Below are positions 44,259 through 53,335 of a DNA stretch of 64,000 bases, in pieces. Source of the DNA: Scatomonas sp963930955 (GTDB lineage Bacteria; Bacillota; Clostridia; Lachnospirales; Lachnospiraceae); contig OZ006967.1 of the NCBI GenBank assembly GCA_963930955.1, forward strand, positions 558,001 to 622,000, written 5' to 3'. Numbering within the stretch: position 1 is the first letter of the stretch; each line of letters opens with the position of its first letter. The notes under the pieces were generated by a model that was given only the letters and a program-made list of their open reading frames with translations, had not been told where the DNA came from and did no database searches. The translations under genes were made by a program, and so were the position numbers.

Positions 44259-45545
44259 TTATTGCTTTAACAGCGCCGCAGAGGCGTAAAATTCCGCCAT
44301 GATTCCCAGTACATCTTCCTTAAAATCAAATTCCGGCTGATGGTGTTCCGCCTCCAGGGGAGTGCCGAAAATAAAATAGGCCGCCTGGCCGCCCGCCTTC
44401 CGGACTTCTTCCATAAGAACCGCCGCGTCCTCGGAAGCCTGGAACACACCTTCCTCCCCGTACAGCTCCCCCAGATTCATTTTTTCCGCCGCCCGCCGGC
44501 AGCTGCGGACCAGTTCCGGGCTGCTCTTTGCGGTTCCCGCTTCCCCCTGTTCCAGAATACTGCAGGAAACCCCGTACATCTCTGCCGAAGCCCTGGCCAC
44601 TCTTTCCAGCGCTTCCCGCATATACCGGTTGATCTCCGTTGTCTCCCCTCTGGTTTCCGCTTCCAGATATGCCTGATCCGGAATAATATTCCGTCCGCTG
44701 CCTCCGGTCAGCCGGCCGATATTCACCCGGCCTTCCCCCAGGCTGCTCCGGGAGATCCCATACGCATTTACTGTACAGACCGCCGCCGCCAGCAGTGCGT
44801 TCCGCCCCTTTTCCGGAGCCTTGGCCGCGTGGGCGGCCTTTCCCAGGAATTCAATATCCAGCTTGGAGGTAGCCATAAATCCGTCCCTGCAGCCGATGAT
44901 CTCTCCCAGCCGCTGTGCTCCCATGCCTATATGTCCTCCGAAAAAAAAGTCCGCTCCCCGGAGCCATCCCCGGGCTCCCATGGCTCTGGCTCCCCGGCAG
45001 CCTTCCTCCGCCGGCTGAAATAAAAGCCGGACTTCTCCTTTTATTTTTTTCCGGTTCCGTCCCAGAATCCAGGCCAATCCCAGGCCTGCCGCCAGATGGC
45101 CGTCGTGCCCGCAGGCATGCATAATCCCAGGATGAAGGGAAATATATTCCCGGTTTTTTTCAGATTCTTTTTCCCGGATAGGGAGAGCATCCATGTCAAA
45201 CCGGAGCACCCTTACCGGTCCCGGATTCTCTCCTTTCAGAACAGCTGCGGCCCCTGTTTTTCCTCCACGGATCTTCTCCATAAACCAGGGGGGAACTCCC
45301 TCAGACAGAGCCCTTTTTTCACATTCTTCCAGATACTCCCTGCCGGGCAGGCCCATCCGGCTTTCCGGCAGACAGGCCTCCTCCCCGGTAAATACCTGAA
45401 ATCCCGCCTGCTTCAGTTCTTCCGCCACTCTCCAGGTGGTCCGGTACTCGGTCCATCCCATCTCCGGATACCGGTGAAATTCTCTTCTCAGAGATTTCAT
45501 TTTCTCAACAAGTTCTGCTGTCACCCACTGAAACTGTTCTTTCAT
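44259..45545 (-). CDS. M20 family amidohydrolase (aminobenzoyl-glutamate utilisation-like)
   Basis: 428 residues. Metal-binding motifs: RFDMDALP near 118, HACGHDGHLA near 146, FQPAEEG near 180, and the final His in EAEHHQPEF near 405. The dimerisation domain (TSKLDIEFLGKAAHAAKAPE) is in the middle. An insertion near 55-100 (SRMGLPGREYLEECEKRALS) is longer than in simple amino-acid amidohydrolases and fits AbgA/AbgB-like proteins. It probably cleaves an N-acyl or peptide bond in the cytoplasm. Substrate not assigned. Confidence 0.87.
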   Translation of the reverse strand: MKEQFQWVTAELVEKMKSLRREFHRYPEMGWTEYRTTWRVAEELKQAGFQVFTGEEACLPESRMGLPGREYLEECEKRALSEGVPPWFMEKIRGGKTGAAAVLKGENPGPVRVLRFDMDALPIREKESEKNREYISLHPGIMHACGHDGHLAAGLGLAWILGRNRKKIKGEVRLLFQPAEEGCRGARAMGARGWLRGADFFFGGHIGMGAQRLGEIIGCRDGFMATSKLDIEFLGKAAHAAKAPEKGRNALLAAAVCTVNAYGISRSSLGEGRVNIGRLTGGSGRNIIPDQAYLEAETRGETTEINRYMREALERVARASAEMYGVSCSILEQGEAGTAKSSPELVRSCRRAAEKMNLGELYGEEGVFQASEDAAVLMEEVRKAGGQAAYFIFGTPLEAEHHQPEFDFKEDVLGIMAEFYASAALLKQ

Positions 45546-45556
45546 TTTTTACTTCC

Positions 45557-46654
45557 TCATCTCATGGCTCCGCTGTCGTTCAGGAGCAGGGTGCTGTACA
45601 GAAACAGCACATCGGCATTTTCAAAGTCTATATAATCCCCCAGAAGCTCCGGGGCTATATAGCGGATATCCACCAGATCGATCTCCGAATAGGCTTCCGC
45701 CAGCAGCGGCGCCAGACTGGAGGAAAAAGAATCTCCAAAAAGGATCAGCCTTCTTTCTCCCTTGCAAAAGGGATTGGTGATCTTCAGCACCGGCGCCGGC
45801 CCGGAGAGATATACCTCATAGGGATCTCTTCCCTCCAGGGCCTTCCGGTCATAAACGCCTGTGTCGGCCCCTGTTTCCAGAGAATACACCCGGCAGCCGT
45901 CTATGACAGAATTTCTCAGGAGATAAAGGGGTTCCCCCTCCATGGGCAGGGCCGCCTGCCCGTAATAAACCCCTCTGAAATCTTCCTTTACCAGTTCCTG
46001 CCGGTAATCCCCGGAAATTGTGCCTCCCATGGCTTCCGCCAGATAGGAGGCGGCCTCTGTGATCCGCTCCTGCCTCCAGTGGGTATCTGTCCGGTAATAA
46101 TCCTCCTGGCTCAAAAACTCCTTCAGATCCAGATACGCGGCAAACTCCATTCCCTCCTTCACTGCGGAAAACAGCTCCGGATAATCCATAGAAGGGTACC
46201 CGCCCCGGGAGGCCAGATAGTACCCCTTGTCCGGAATCACAGATACATAAACGCGGTCTGTCTTTTCTTTTATATATACTGTATACAATTCCCGCAGTTT
46301 TTCTACTGCCCGGTTTACAGATTCCCGGTTCAGGGGAGCTTCGATCTTTGCCGCGTATCCCTGTTTCAGATAAATTCCATGATGGTCCTTTTCCTGAAAC
46401 AAATAGTAGGTGGCTATGGATTTCAGAGTCCGAAACTCCTCCCGCAGGGGAAACTGATCCGTTGCATATTCCTGAAATTTCTCCGGGAAGGTTCCGGAAA
46501 TCAGGGTATCCCCGGTAAGATCCGGCATCTGGGCCAGTTTCCGCCGTTCTGTAAGGGAAATCTCATCCGGAGTTTTCATCCAGCTCCAGAACGCCAGCAG
46601 CAGCCAGATTCCCGCCACAAGCCCCAGAGAGAGGGTTGTCTTTCTCCTTTTCAT
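45557..46654 (-). CDS. DHHW family protein (AlgX/AlgJ-like acetylation partner)
   Basis: 365 residues. One N-terminal membrane anchor (TTLSLGLVAGIWLLLAFWSW), then an SGNH-hydrolase-like domain with DTHWRQERI near 205 and GDSFSSSLAPLL near 316. These match the DHHW/AlgX group, which hands acyl groups from an MBOAT protein to an extracellular polymer. The start at 46654 has AGGAGG upstream; the longer open frame overlaps the MBOAT gene and is spurious. It begins 13 bp after the MBOAT gene. Confidence 0.86.
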   Translation of the reverse strand: MKRRKTTLSLGLVAGIWLLLAFWSWMKTPDEISLTERRKLAQMPDLTGDTLISGTFPEKFQEYATDQFPLREEFRTLKSIATYYLFQEKDHHGIYLKQGYAAKIEAPLNRESVNRAVEKLRELYTVYIKEKTDRVYVSVIPDKGYYLASRGGYPSMDYPELFSAVKEGMEFAAYLDLKEFLSQEDYYRTDTHWRQERITEAASYLAEAMGGTISGDYRQELVKEDFRGVYYGQAALPMEGEPLYLLRNSVIDGCRVYSLETGADTGVYDRKALEGRDPYEVYLSGPAPVLKITNPFCKGERRLILFGDSFSSSLAPLLAEAYSEIDLVDIRYIAPELLGDYIDFENADVLFLYSTLLLNDSGAMR

Positions 46655-46667
46655 CGATCCATGCCTC

Positions 46668-48062
46668 CTAAAAACGAAAATACAGGAAAGGGTTAAAAGA
46701 GCCGTCCACCAGATACGCCGTGGAAAGCAGCAGAAGACCCGCCATAGCCAAAGGCTCCAGCACCGCCAAAAGCGCTCCTGTACGCCTGTCCTCCCGGAAT
46801 TTCCGGTACAGCCGGATGGGAACAGGGGTCGCTCCCAGAACTGCCAGAAGCAGCAGAACCAGAAAGCTTCTGAGATAATAAACCGCCTCTGCCGTAGCCG
46901 CCGGAAGCCCTCCGCCCCCGAAAAGACAGAAGATATCCCAAAGAGCAGCAGAAATGGTAGGGGCATTAAAAATCACGAAACTGACTGTTATAAAAAAGAA
47001 AGGATAAATTCCCGCAGCTGCCCGGGGCAGTCTTTCCAGATATTTTCCGTACCAAAGCCGCTCTCCTGCCAGCAGGACCGCAAAGAACAGACCCCAGAGC
47101 ACAAAATTCCAGGCCGCCCCGTGCCACAGACCTGTCAGCAGCCAGACCGCCAGCAGATTCCGCAGCCATTTTTTCTTTCCGCACCGGCTTCCTCCCAAAG
47201 GAATGTATACGTAATCCCGGAACCAGCCTCCCAGCGTCATATGCCAGCGTCTCCAAAATTCCGTGGCGCTTCGGGAAAGAAAAGGATAGCGGAAATTTTC
47301 CGGAAAGGTAAATCCCAGCATCCGCCCCATTCCCAGGGCCATATCGCTGTATCCGGAAAAATCATAGTATACATACAGGGAAAAAGCAGCCCCGTAAACC
47401 CAGTAAAAAAGCAGGGATTTTTCAGATTCCTGAAAAATCTGGCACAGCCCGTACAGCTGATTGGCCAGCAGTACTTTTTTCCCCAGTCCTGCGAGAAAAC
47501 GGCGGAGTCCCTCATAAACACTCTCCCGGGTGATAGTACGGCTCCGCATCTCCCCGGCAATGTCCGAATAGCGCACAATCGGGCCTGCGATCAGCTGGGG
47601 AAATAAGGATACATAGCAGGCAAAGCGGATCAGATTTTTTTCCGCCGGATAACTGCCCCGGTACACATCCGCCGTATAACTGAGAATCTGAAAGGTATAA
47701 AAGCTGATACCCACCGGCAGGGCAATGCGAAGAACCGGAAGAGGCAGGCCTGTAAGGGCCCGTATGCTGTCCGCGAAAAAGCCTGCGTATTTAAACCAGA
47801 TCAGAAGCCCCAGGGCGGTTCCTGCGGACAGCAGCGCGAAACCCTTCTTTTTCCGGGGATATCTTTCCATCAGCACAGCAAAAAAATATCCCTGCAGAAT
47901 ATCTCCCGCCATCAGCAGCAGAAGCCTGGGTTCCCCGTATCCGTAAAAAAACAGGCTTTCTGCCAGCAAAACCAGATTCTTTCCTCTGGAGGGCGTAAGA
48001 TAATAGAGCAGCAGTGCCGCCGGAAGAAAATAATAAAGAAAAGGAATACTGGAAAAAACCAT
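46668..48062 (-). CDS. MBOAT family O-acyltransferase (AlgI/DltB-like)
   Basis: 464 residues with roughly ten membrane helices. MBOAT features: FFKYAGF-type WFKYAGFFADS near 90, SFYTFQILSYTADVYRG near 118, PFLSRSATEFWRRWHMTLGG near 260 and the catalytic His in LLTGLWHGAAWNF near 312. Together with the DHHW protein downstream it should transfer acetyl groups across the membrane to a cell-surface polysaccharide or another extracellular acceptor. The acceptor is unknown. Confidence 0.92.
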   Translation of the reverse strand: MVFSSIPFLYYFLPAALLLYYLTPSRGKNLVLLAESLFFYGYGEPRLLLLMAGDILQGYFFAVLMERYPRKKKGFALLSAGTALGLLIWFKYAGFFADSIRALTGLPLPVLRIALPVGISFYTFQILSYTADVYRGSYPAEKNLIRFACYVSLFPQLIAGPIVRYSDIAGEMRSRTITRESVYEGLRRFLAGLGKKVLLANQLYGLCQIFQESEKSLLFYWVYGAAFSLYVYYDFSGYSDMALGMGRMLGFTFPENFRYPFLSRSATEFWRRWHMTLGGWFRDYVYIPLGGSRCGKKKWLRNLLAVWLLTGLWHGAAWNFVLWGLFFAVLLAGERLWYGKYLERLPRAAAGIYPFFFITVSFVIFNAPTISAALWDIFCLFGGGGLPAATAEAVYYLRSFLVLLLLAVLGATPVPIRLYRKFREDRRTGALLAVLEPLAMAGLLLLSTAYLVDGSFNPFLYFRF

Positions 48063-48068
48063 ATCCGT

Positions 48069-48590
48069 TTACAGGGTAAAGGCCAGTTCGCCGCCGCAGA
48101 CGGTGCGGAAAGCCTCTGTAATCTCCTCCGCCGTGACAGTTTCCTTCAGTTCCGAGGACACCATGATCAGCATTGCCACATCTCCATAGCCGGAAACTTC
48201 CAGATCATCTGCCTGCACACAAATCCATTTTGCAGGATCAATCCCCTCCTGCATTTCTTTGGCCAGGGTTTCTGTGTCTGACGCTTCCTCTGCCCGCACC
48301 AGAACCAGAGAGTATGCCTGGGCGCTGATCATAGCTTCTGAAACAGCTGCCGCTTCTACTCCTTCTCCGCTGTCCAGACCCGTGCTGTATTTCAAAGCAT
48401 CCGTATCGCTGATATCAATTTCCGAGGTAGCTACTCCCAGCCCCGGATCCTTCTGCTGATAAATAAGATCCACGATCTCCGGCAGCTCCATACCTTCCAG
48501 AGCTGTCTGCGCCTCCTGTTTTCCTCCGCAGCCTGCGGATACCGCGGCTGCCAGAAGACAGATCGCCGCTGCACATACTGTTTTTCTCAT
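48069..48590 (-). CDS. DUF4358 lipoprotein
   Basis: 173 residues. Signal MRKTVCAAAICLLAAAVSAG with lipobox SAGC and the lipidated Cys near 21. The body (MELPEIVDLIYQQKDPGLGV, then the C-terminal EAFRTVCGGE) matches DUF4358, a small lipoprotein often placed beside MBOAT/DHHW genes. It starts at 48590 after GGAG. Six bp separate it from the MBOAT gene, so the three form an operon. It may take part in surface acyl transfer; that is inferred from position. Confidence 0.82.
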   Translation of the reverse strand: MRKTVCAAAICLLAAAVSAGCGGKQEAQTALEGMELPEIVDLIYQQKDPGLGVATSEIDISDTDALKYSTGLDSGEGVEAAAVSEAMISAQAYSLVLVRAEEASDTETLAKEMQEGIDPAKWICVQADDLEVSGYGDVAMLIMVSSELKETVTAEEITEAFRTVCGGELAFTL

Positions 48591-48627
48591 TTTCCTGATC
48601 TCCTTTAAATCTTTTATTTCACATGCT

Positions 48628-48671
48628 ATCGTCAGTGTACAGGGGGACAATGCCCCTTGTACACTGACGCT
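48628..48671. repeat. Short palindromic element (family copy 2)
   Basis: GTCAGTGTACAGGGGG and CCCCTTGTACACTGAC enclose a short ACAATG loop. The ends and the GGGGACAAT core equal those of the 277-bp element, but both arms are missing. It lies 38 bp before the DUF4358 start, in the operon leader, where the RNA hairpin could affect transcription or mRNA decay. Confidence 0.85.
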
Positions 48672-48690
48672 ATTCAAAATAGATATCAAA

Positions 48691-48720
48691 CTGCCGCAGG
48701 GTTTGATCTGCGGCAGCAAT
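48691..48720 (-). terminator. Terminator after the DUF3881 gene
   Basis: CTGCCGCAG (48691-48699) pairs with CTGCGGCAG (48708-48716). On the minus strand TTTGAT follows. Confidence 0.72.
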
Positions 48721-48731
48721 AGATTTCTGAG

Positions 48732-49607
48732 TTAAAAATTAATCAGCCCCTGGAGCCATACAACTCCTTTAAATCTTCTTCCCACTTCCGGGATTCCCAG
48801 AAGATCCTTTTCATTAATACATACATCCAGAGGAATATCGTTGGTAAGAAGCCCCAGCTGATACAGCCGTTCCCCTGTTCTGGAATTAACGGTTGTATTG
48901 CACTGGGTGATTTCTCCCATGAGACTGTATTGATCACATTCAATTCCGTAAGGCATAAGATACGTATCCACAATGGAGTAAACGTCCTCATGCTGGATTC
49001 TCCGGGAAATCATGGTGTAAATATCTATATCTTCCATGGTCAGGCTTTCCATAGCTTCTTCATCCCCGTTCCTGGCTGCTGCCAGCAGAGAATTTCTCTG
49101 CTGGGACTGTTTTTTGTCCGCCTCGATCTGCCGGACATTCTTGCCCAGAGGCAGAAGAATGGTTCCGGAGGCCGCCAGGCCGGAAAGAGAAAGAGAAGTA
49201 TTTACTTCCCGCAGCATCCCCTTCTGCTGTACATTCAGATAATCCCCTGCGTTCAGCAAATAGAAAATCAGCGAAATCCCCACCCGCATGTCGTCACAGG
49301 CTCCGGCAAAGGATTCCTTTCCTGCATGGCGCTCCACCACAATTTCCTCATAGGATGTGATCTGTGATCCGGAATAATAGGGAAAATAATATTCCATATG
49401 GAATACGTTTTTCTCATCGTATTCTCCGCAGACCGTTATGCCGCAGTCATAACCAAATTCCTTGGATATCTCCCCGAACATGCGGCCCTCTTCATCTTCT
49501 ACGATCTTTTTTCTATCATATTCATGGATTACCAGAGAAAGCAGTTTTTCCAGATCGCTTTTACACTTTAAATCACTAAAACCAACAGATTTTAAATACT
49601 TATGCAT
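48732..49607 (-). CDS. DUF3881 family protein
   Basis: 291 residues, no signal peptide or membrane segment. The start MHKYLKSVGFSDLKCKSDLE and GKNVRQIEADKKQSQQRNSL resemble DUF3881, a cytoplasmic family of Lachnospiraceae without known function. The middle has a helical acidic part (AARNGDEEAMESLTMEDIDI). The C-terminal LLGIPEVGRRFKGVVWLQG suggests a small beta domain. It lies 49 bp after serS on the same strand. Confidence 0.7.
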   Translation of the reverse strand: MHKYLKSVGFSDLKCKSDLEKLLSLVIHEYDRKKIVEDEEGRMFGEISKEFGYDCGITVCGEYDEKNVFHMEYYFPYYSGSQITSYEEIVVERHAGKESFAGACDDMRVGISLIFYLLNAGDYLNVQQKGMLREVNTSLSLSGLAASGTILLPLGKNVRQIEADKKQSQQRNSLLAAARNGDEEAMESLTMEDIDIYTMISRRIQHEDVYSIVDTYLMPYGIECDQYSLMGEITQCNTTVNSRTGERLYQLGLLTNDIPLDVCINEKDLLGIPEVGRRFKGVVWLQGLINF

Positions 49608-49656
49608 ATACGGCGCCTCCCTTCTGACTTTTCAGTCCTCAACGCCCTTTCCCTCC

Positions 49657-50946
49657 TTATTTTCCGGCCGGAATCAGCTTTTCCTTTCCGCCCATGTAAG
49701 GACGGAGCACAGCCGGAATATTTACAGAACCGTCCGCATTCAGATTATTCTCCAGAAAAGCAATCAGCATACGGGGCGGCGCTACTACTGTATTATTTAA
49801 AGTATGCGCCAGATACTTTCCGTTTTCCCCCTGGATACGGATCTTCAGCCGCCTTGCCTGGGCATCTCCCAGATTAGAGCAGCTTCCCACTTCAAAATAT
49901 TTTTTCTGGCGGGGAGACCAGGCTTCTACATCGCAGGATTTCACCTTCAGATCTGCCAGATCCCCGGAGCAGCATTCCAGCGTCCGCACGGGAATATCCA
50001 TAGAGCGGAAAAGGTCTACTGTATTCTGCCAGAGCCGGTCGTACCAGATTTTGCTTTCCTCCGGTTTGCAGACTACGATCATTTCCTGCTTTTCAAACTG
50101 ATGGATCCTATATACGCCTCTTTCCTCCAGGCCGTGGGCTCCCTTCTCTTTGCGGAAGCAGGGAGAATAACTGGTATAAGTCAGAGGCAGCTGCTCTTCC
50201 GGAACGATCTGGTCAATAAACTTTCCGATCATGGAATGTTCGCTGGTTCCGATCAGATACAGATCCTCTCCCTCAATCTTATACATCATGGCTTCCATCT
50301 CCGCAAAGCTCATAACTCCGGTTACCACGTCGCTGCGGATCATAAAAGGAGGAACACAGTAGGTAAATTCTCTTTCGATCATAAAATCTCTGGCATAGGA
50401 AATGACTGCGGAATGAAGTCTGGCTATATCTCCCATGAGATAGTAGAAGCCGTTTCCGGCTACTCTCCGAGCACTGTCCAGATCAATGCCGTTAAAGGAT
50501 TCCATAATTTCTGTATGGTAGGGGATTTCAAAATCCGGAACCACAGGCTCGCCAAATTTCTCAATTTCCACATTTTCGCTGTCGTCTTTACCGATCGGTA
50601 CAGAAGGATCGATGATCTGGGGGATCACCATCATTCTTTTTTTAATTTCTTCCTCTACTTCTTTTTCTCTGGCTGAAAGTTCATCAATACGGGCGCCGGA
50701 GGCTGCGACCTTTTTCTTTACCTCTTCAGCTTCTTCCTTCTTTCCCTGACCCATAAGTTTTCCGATTTCTTTGGAAATTTTATTTCTTTCCGCTCTGAGA
50801 GCCTCTACCTCCTGCTTGATCTCTCTGTTTTCCTTGTCCAGATCGATCACCTGGTCCACCAGCGGCAGCTTGCTCTCCTGGAACTTATTGCGGATATTCT
50901 GTTTTACCGCTTCCGGATTTTCTCTTACAAACTTTATGTCTAACAT
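49657..50946 (-). CDS. serS: Seryl-tRNA synthetase
   Basis: 429 residues. N-terminal long antiparallel coiled coil (about 30-105) for the tRNA long arm, then a class II catalytic core. Motif 2 is represented by SPCFRKEKGAHGLEERGVYR followed by IHQFEKQE, and motif 3 by HTLNNTVVAPPRMLIAFLEN. The motif 3 text differs from the common bacterial NGSGLAVGR form. It resembles a Clostridial/archaeal-like SerS variant. Last gene of parA-parB-DUF4446-serS on this strand, 12 bp after DUF4446. Confidence 0.94.
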   Translation of the reverse strand: MLDIKFVRENPEAVKQNIRNKFQESKLPLVDQVIDLDKENREIKQEVEALRAERNKISKEIGKLMGQGKKEEAEEVKKKVAASGARIDELSAREKEVEEEIKKRMMVIPQIIDPSVPIGKDDSENVEIEKFGEPVVPDFEIPYHTEIMESFNGIDLDSARRVAGNGFYYLMGDIARLHSAVISYARDFMIEREFTYCVPPFMIRSDVVTGVMSFAEMEAMMYKIEGEDLYLIGTSEHSMIGKFIDQIVPEEQLPLTYTSYSPCFRKEKGAHGLEERGVYRIHQFEKQEMIVVCKPEESKIWYDRLWQNTVDLFRSMDIPVRTLECCSGDLADLKVKSCDVEAWSPRQKKYFEVGSCSNLGDAQARRLKIRIQGENGKYLAHTLNNTVVAPPRMLIAFLENNLNADGSVNIPAVLRPYMGGKEKLIPAGK

Positions 50947-50958
50947 TCCATTTTCCTC

Positions 50959-51471
50959 CTAGATTAACTCTTCTTCTGTACTGACTGCCTGTTTTAAGGC
51001 TCTTATTTCCTCATCGCTGAGCATAATATAAGATTCTCCTTTTACGATTTCCTTTATATAAAGGAAGCAATTATCTCTGCTGTGGATCGCGTTAAGGATA
51101 AAACCTGTGTTTTCACTGTTCAGCATAGCCAGGGCAAAGCTGAGCTTGCCCCCCACATCATCAAAAGCATCATATTTCACGATGCCGTACCGCGTCAAGG
51201 TTTTCTTATACTTTTTTTTCAGATCCTTCAGTTCCATCTGATTATTTTCCCCTATCCGGGAAATTTTTTCCAGTTCCCTGAATTTCTGGATAAAAAGCTT
51301 TTCCATGGAGTGTCCGTCTTTTCCCTTCATGAACAACCGGTATTTATACGTCAGTCTGCTGAGTCTGACGGACATGCTCACCGTAATAACCGCTGATATC
51401 ACAACCAGAATGATCAAAAGCAGCACAATGAGCCCTAAGTCTATACCAGCACTTTCAAATAATTTGCTCAT
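50959..51471 (-). CDS. DUF4446 family membrane-anchored protein
   Basis: 170 residues. One N-terminal membrane helix (LGLIVLLLIILVVISAVITV), then a basic coiled segment and a globular C-terminal domain (YGIVKYDAFDDVGGKLSFAL, ending ALKQAVSTEEELI). Family of unknown function commonly found right after parB in Firmicutes near the origin. The gap to parB is 14 bp. A role in chromosome or cell-pole biology is possible from the context only. Confidence 0.85.
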   Translation of the reverse strand: MSKLFESAGIDLGLIVLLLIILVVISAVITVSMSVRLSRLTYKYRLFMKGKDGHSMEKLFIQKFRELEKISRIGENNQMELKDLKKKYKKTLTRYGIVKYDAFDDVGGKLSFALAMLNSENTGFILNAIHSRDNCFLYIKEIVKGESYIMLSDEEIRALKQAVSTEEELI

Positions 51472-51485
51472 TTGTATTCTCCCCT

Positions 51486-52412
51486 TTATTTAATTGTTTC
51501 AAACAGTTCCAGGATTCTTTCCAGTTCCTCCTGGGAATAATATTCGATTTCGATTTTTCCTTTTTTCCCTCTGCCTCTTGAAATAGATACTTTTGTTCCG
51601 ATGATTCCCTTTAATCTTTCTTCCAGCTTCTCATAGGCTGCGTCCATCTGGGGATCTTTTTCCCTTTTCGGAACGATTCTTGGATTTAAAAGCTGTTTTA
51701 CAAGCTTTTCCGTTTCTCTGACGCTGAGTTTCTCGTCAAATATTTTCTGAGCAGTCTGGTATTGGAGTTCCGGATCTTCCAGGCTCAGCAAAGTTCTTGC
51801 ATGGCCGCTGGAAAGCATTTCGTCTACCAGCATTTTCTGTACCCGGGGATCTAATTTTAAAAGGCGCATAGAATTTGTCACTGCAGCCCGGCTTTTTGAA
51901 ACTCTTTCCGCCACTTCATCCTGTTTCAGATGAAATTCTTCGATCAATCTCTTATAGGCGTAAGCTTCTTCAATAGAATTCAGGTTTTCTCTCTGTATAT
52001 TTTCGATCAGAGAGATTTCCATGGCTTCCAGATCTGTAAAATCTTTCAATATTACAGGCACTTTTTTTAGCCCCGCCAGCTTGGCTGCCCGCCATCTTCT
52101 TTCCCCTGCTATGATTTCATAATACTTTCCTTTTTTCTGAACTAGAAGGGGCTGCAGAATTCCAAACTGCTTAATAGATTCTGCCAGCTCCATTAAAGTA
52201 TCTTCATCAAATTCCTTTCTTGGCTGCTCGCTGTTGGGAACGATTTCAGAAAGCTTTAATTCCAGCTCTCCAGGCTTTTCTACTATTTTTTCCACGACTT
52301 TTTCTACAACCTTTATTTCCGGAGCTTCTTTTTCCGCCGGAGGTGTAGTTTTCTGCGGGATCAACGTTTCCAGACCTTTTCCTTTGTTTAATCCACCCTT
52401 TCTGGCGCTCAT
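51486..52412 (-). CDS. parB: Chromosome partitioning protein ParB (Spo0J)
   Basis: 308 residues. ParB/Srx CTP-binding domain near 55-140 with EIIAGERRWRAAKLAGLKKV (GERRxR motif), helix-turn-helix near 160-190 (LKQDEVAERVSKSRAAVTNS), and a C-terminal dimerisation segment. It loads at parS and slides as a CTP-bound clamp. Its likely binding sites are the two parS copies 45-130 bp upstream of parA. It overlaps parA by 4 bp. An N-terminal ParA-activating peptide with lysine/arginine (MSARKGGLNKGKGLETLIP) is present. Confidence 0.96.
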   Translation of the reverse strand: MSARKGGLNKGKGLETLIPQKTTPPAEKEAPEIKVVEKVVEKIVEKPGELELKLSEIVPNSEQPRKEFDEDTLMELAESIKQFGILQPLLVQKKGKYYEIIAGERRWRAAKLAGLKKVPVILKDFTDLEAMEISLIENIQRENLNSIEEAYAYKRLIEEFHLKQDEVAERVSKSRAAVTNSMRLLKLDPRVQKMLVDEMLSSGHARTLLSLEDPELQYQTAQKIFDEKLSVRETEKLVKQLLNPRIVPKREKDPQMDAAYEKLEERLKGIIGTKVSISRGRGKKGKIEIEYYSQEELERILELFETIK

Positions 52413-53182
52413 TCTTTTTCTTCCTCTCTGTTAATCACTTCTTCCGCCAGCAGACGGTAACTTTCCGCTCCTGCTGATTTACTGTCATACAAATTAATGG
52501 GAAGTCCGTAGCTGGGAGCTTCCGCCAATCTCACATTTCTTGGAATAATTGTCTTATAAATTGTCTGATTCAGGTTATCCTTTACATTTTCCACCACCTG
52601 CAGGGAAAGATTGGTTCTGGCGTCATACATAGTAAAGACAACACCTTCTATTTTCAGTTTAGAATTCAGTCTTTCCTGAACCAGTTCAATGGTATGAAGC
52701 AGCTGGGCCAGACCTTCCAGAGCATAATACTCACATTGAATAGGAACCAAAACTGTATCTGCTGTTGTAAGGGCGTTGATCGTCAGCATATTTAAAGAGG
52801 GAGGGCAGTCAATAATAATGAAATCATACTGATCTCTGACTGTATCAATATTTTCTTTTAATATGTATTCCTTATTATCGATCCCTATCAATTCTATTTC
52901 CGCCCCTGCAAGATTTACATTAGAAGGCAGTAAATCCTGTTCTTGAAAATCCAGATGGATCAGACATTCTTCCAGAGAGCAACTGCCAATCAGCAGTTCA
53001 TACACTGTGTTTTCCAGATCATTTTTTTCAACACCAAGCCCGCTGGTGGTGTTTCCCTGGGGATCTATATCAATGGTAAGCACTTTTTTTCCCATTTCAG
53101 CCAAACATGAAGAAAGGTTAATGGCTGTCGTAGATTTTCCCACTCCGCCTTTCTGATTTGCAATCGCTATTGTTCTTCCCAA
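52409..53182 (-). CDS. parA: Chromosome partitioning ATPase ParA (Soj)
   Basis: 257 residues. Deviant Walker A ANQKGGVGKSTTAINLS near 7-23, Walker A' DIDPQGNTTSG near 40, and Walker B FIIIDCPPSLNMLT near 122. The start is most likely TTG at 53182 (GRTIAIANQKGG), because AAAGGAG lies 8 bases upstream. The open frame eight codons longer lacks a site. ParA forms DNA-bound dimers and with ParB moves origins apart. The gene faces away from the nearby parS sites. Confidence 0.95.
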   Translation of the reverse strand: MGRTIAIANQKGGVGKSTTAINLSSCLAEMGKKVLTIDIDPQGNTTSGLGVEKNDLENTVYELLIGSCSLEECLIHLDFQEQDLLPSNVNLAGAEIELIGIDNKEYILKENIDTVRDQYDFIIIDCPPSLNMLTINALTTADTVLVPIQCEYYALEGLAQLLHTIELVQERLNSKLKIEGVVFTMYDARTNLSLQVVENVKDNLNQTIYKTIIPRNVRLAEAPSYGLPINLYDSKSAGAESYRLLAEEVINREEEKE

Positions 53183-53255
53183 AATAATTTCTCCTTTCCC
53201 AGGCATGATGCTACCATTAGATTATAGCATTCTTCTTATCAAATAGCTACCGAAA

Positions 53256-53271
53256 TGTTTCACGTGAAACA
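53256..53271. promoter_or_regulatory. parS site 1
   Basis: TGTTTCACGTGAAACA, the exact 16-bp consensus for ParB binding, 74 bp upstream of the parA start. It marks an origin-proximal region. Confidence 0.96.
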
Positions 53272-53298
53272 TTTTCTACATAATACATAAAAACAAGA

Positions 53299-53314
53299 TG
53301 TTTCACGTGAAACA
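53299..53314. promoter_or_regulatory. parS site 2
   Basis: A second perfect TGTTTCACGTGAAACA, 43 bp from site 1. Its symmetry extends outward (ACAAGA...TCTTGT) to a 28-bp palindrome at 53293-53320. Confidence 0.96.
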
Positions 53315-53335
53315 TCTTGTGAATCCGCCATGGAT

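Noticed and set aside
45557..46966. Longer DHHW protein beginning at 46966
   Set aside because: The first 104 codons overlap the MBOAT gene in another frame; a ribosome site and the membrane anchor support 46654.
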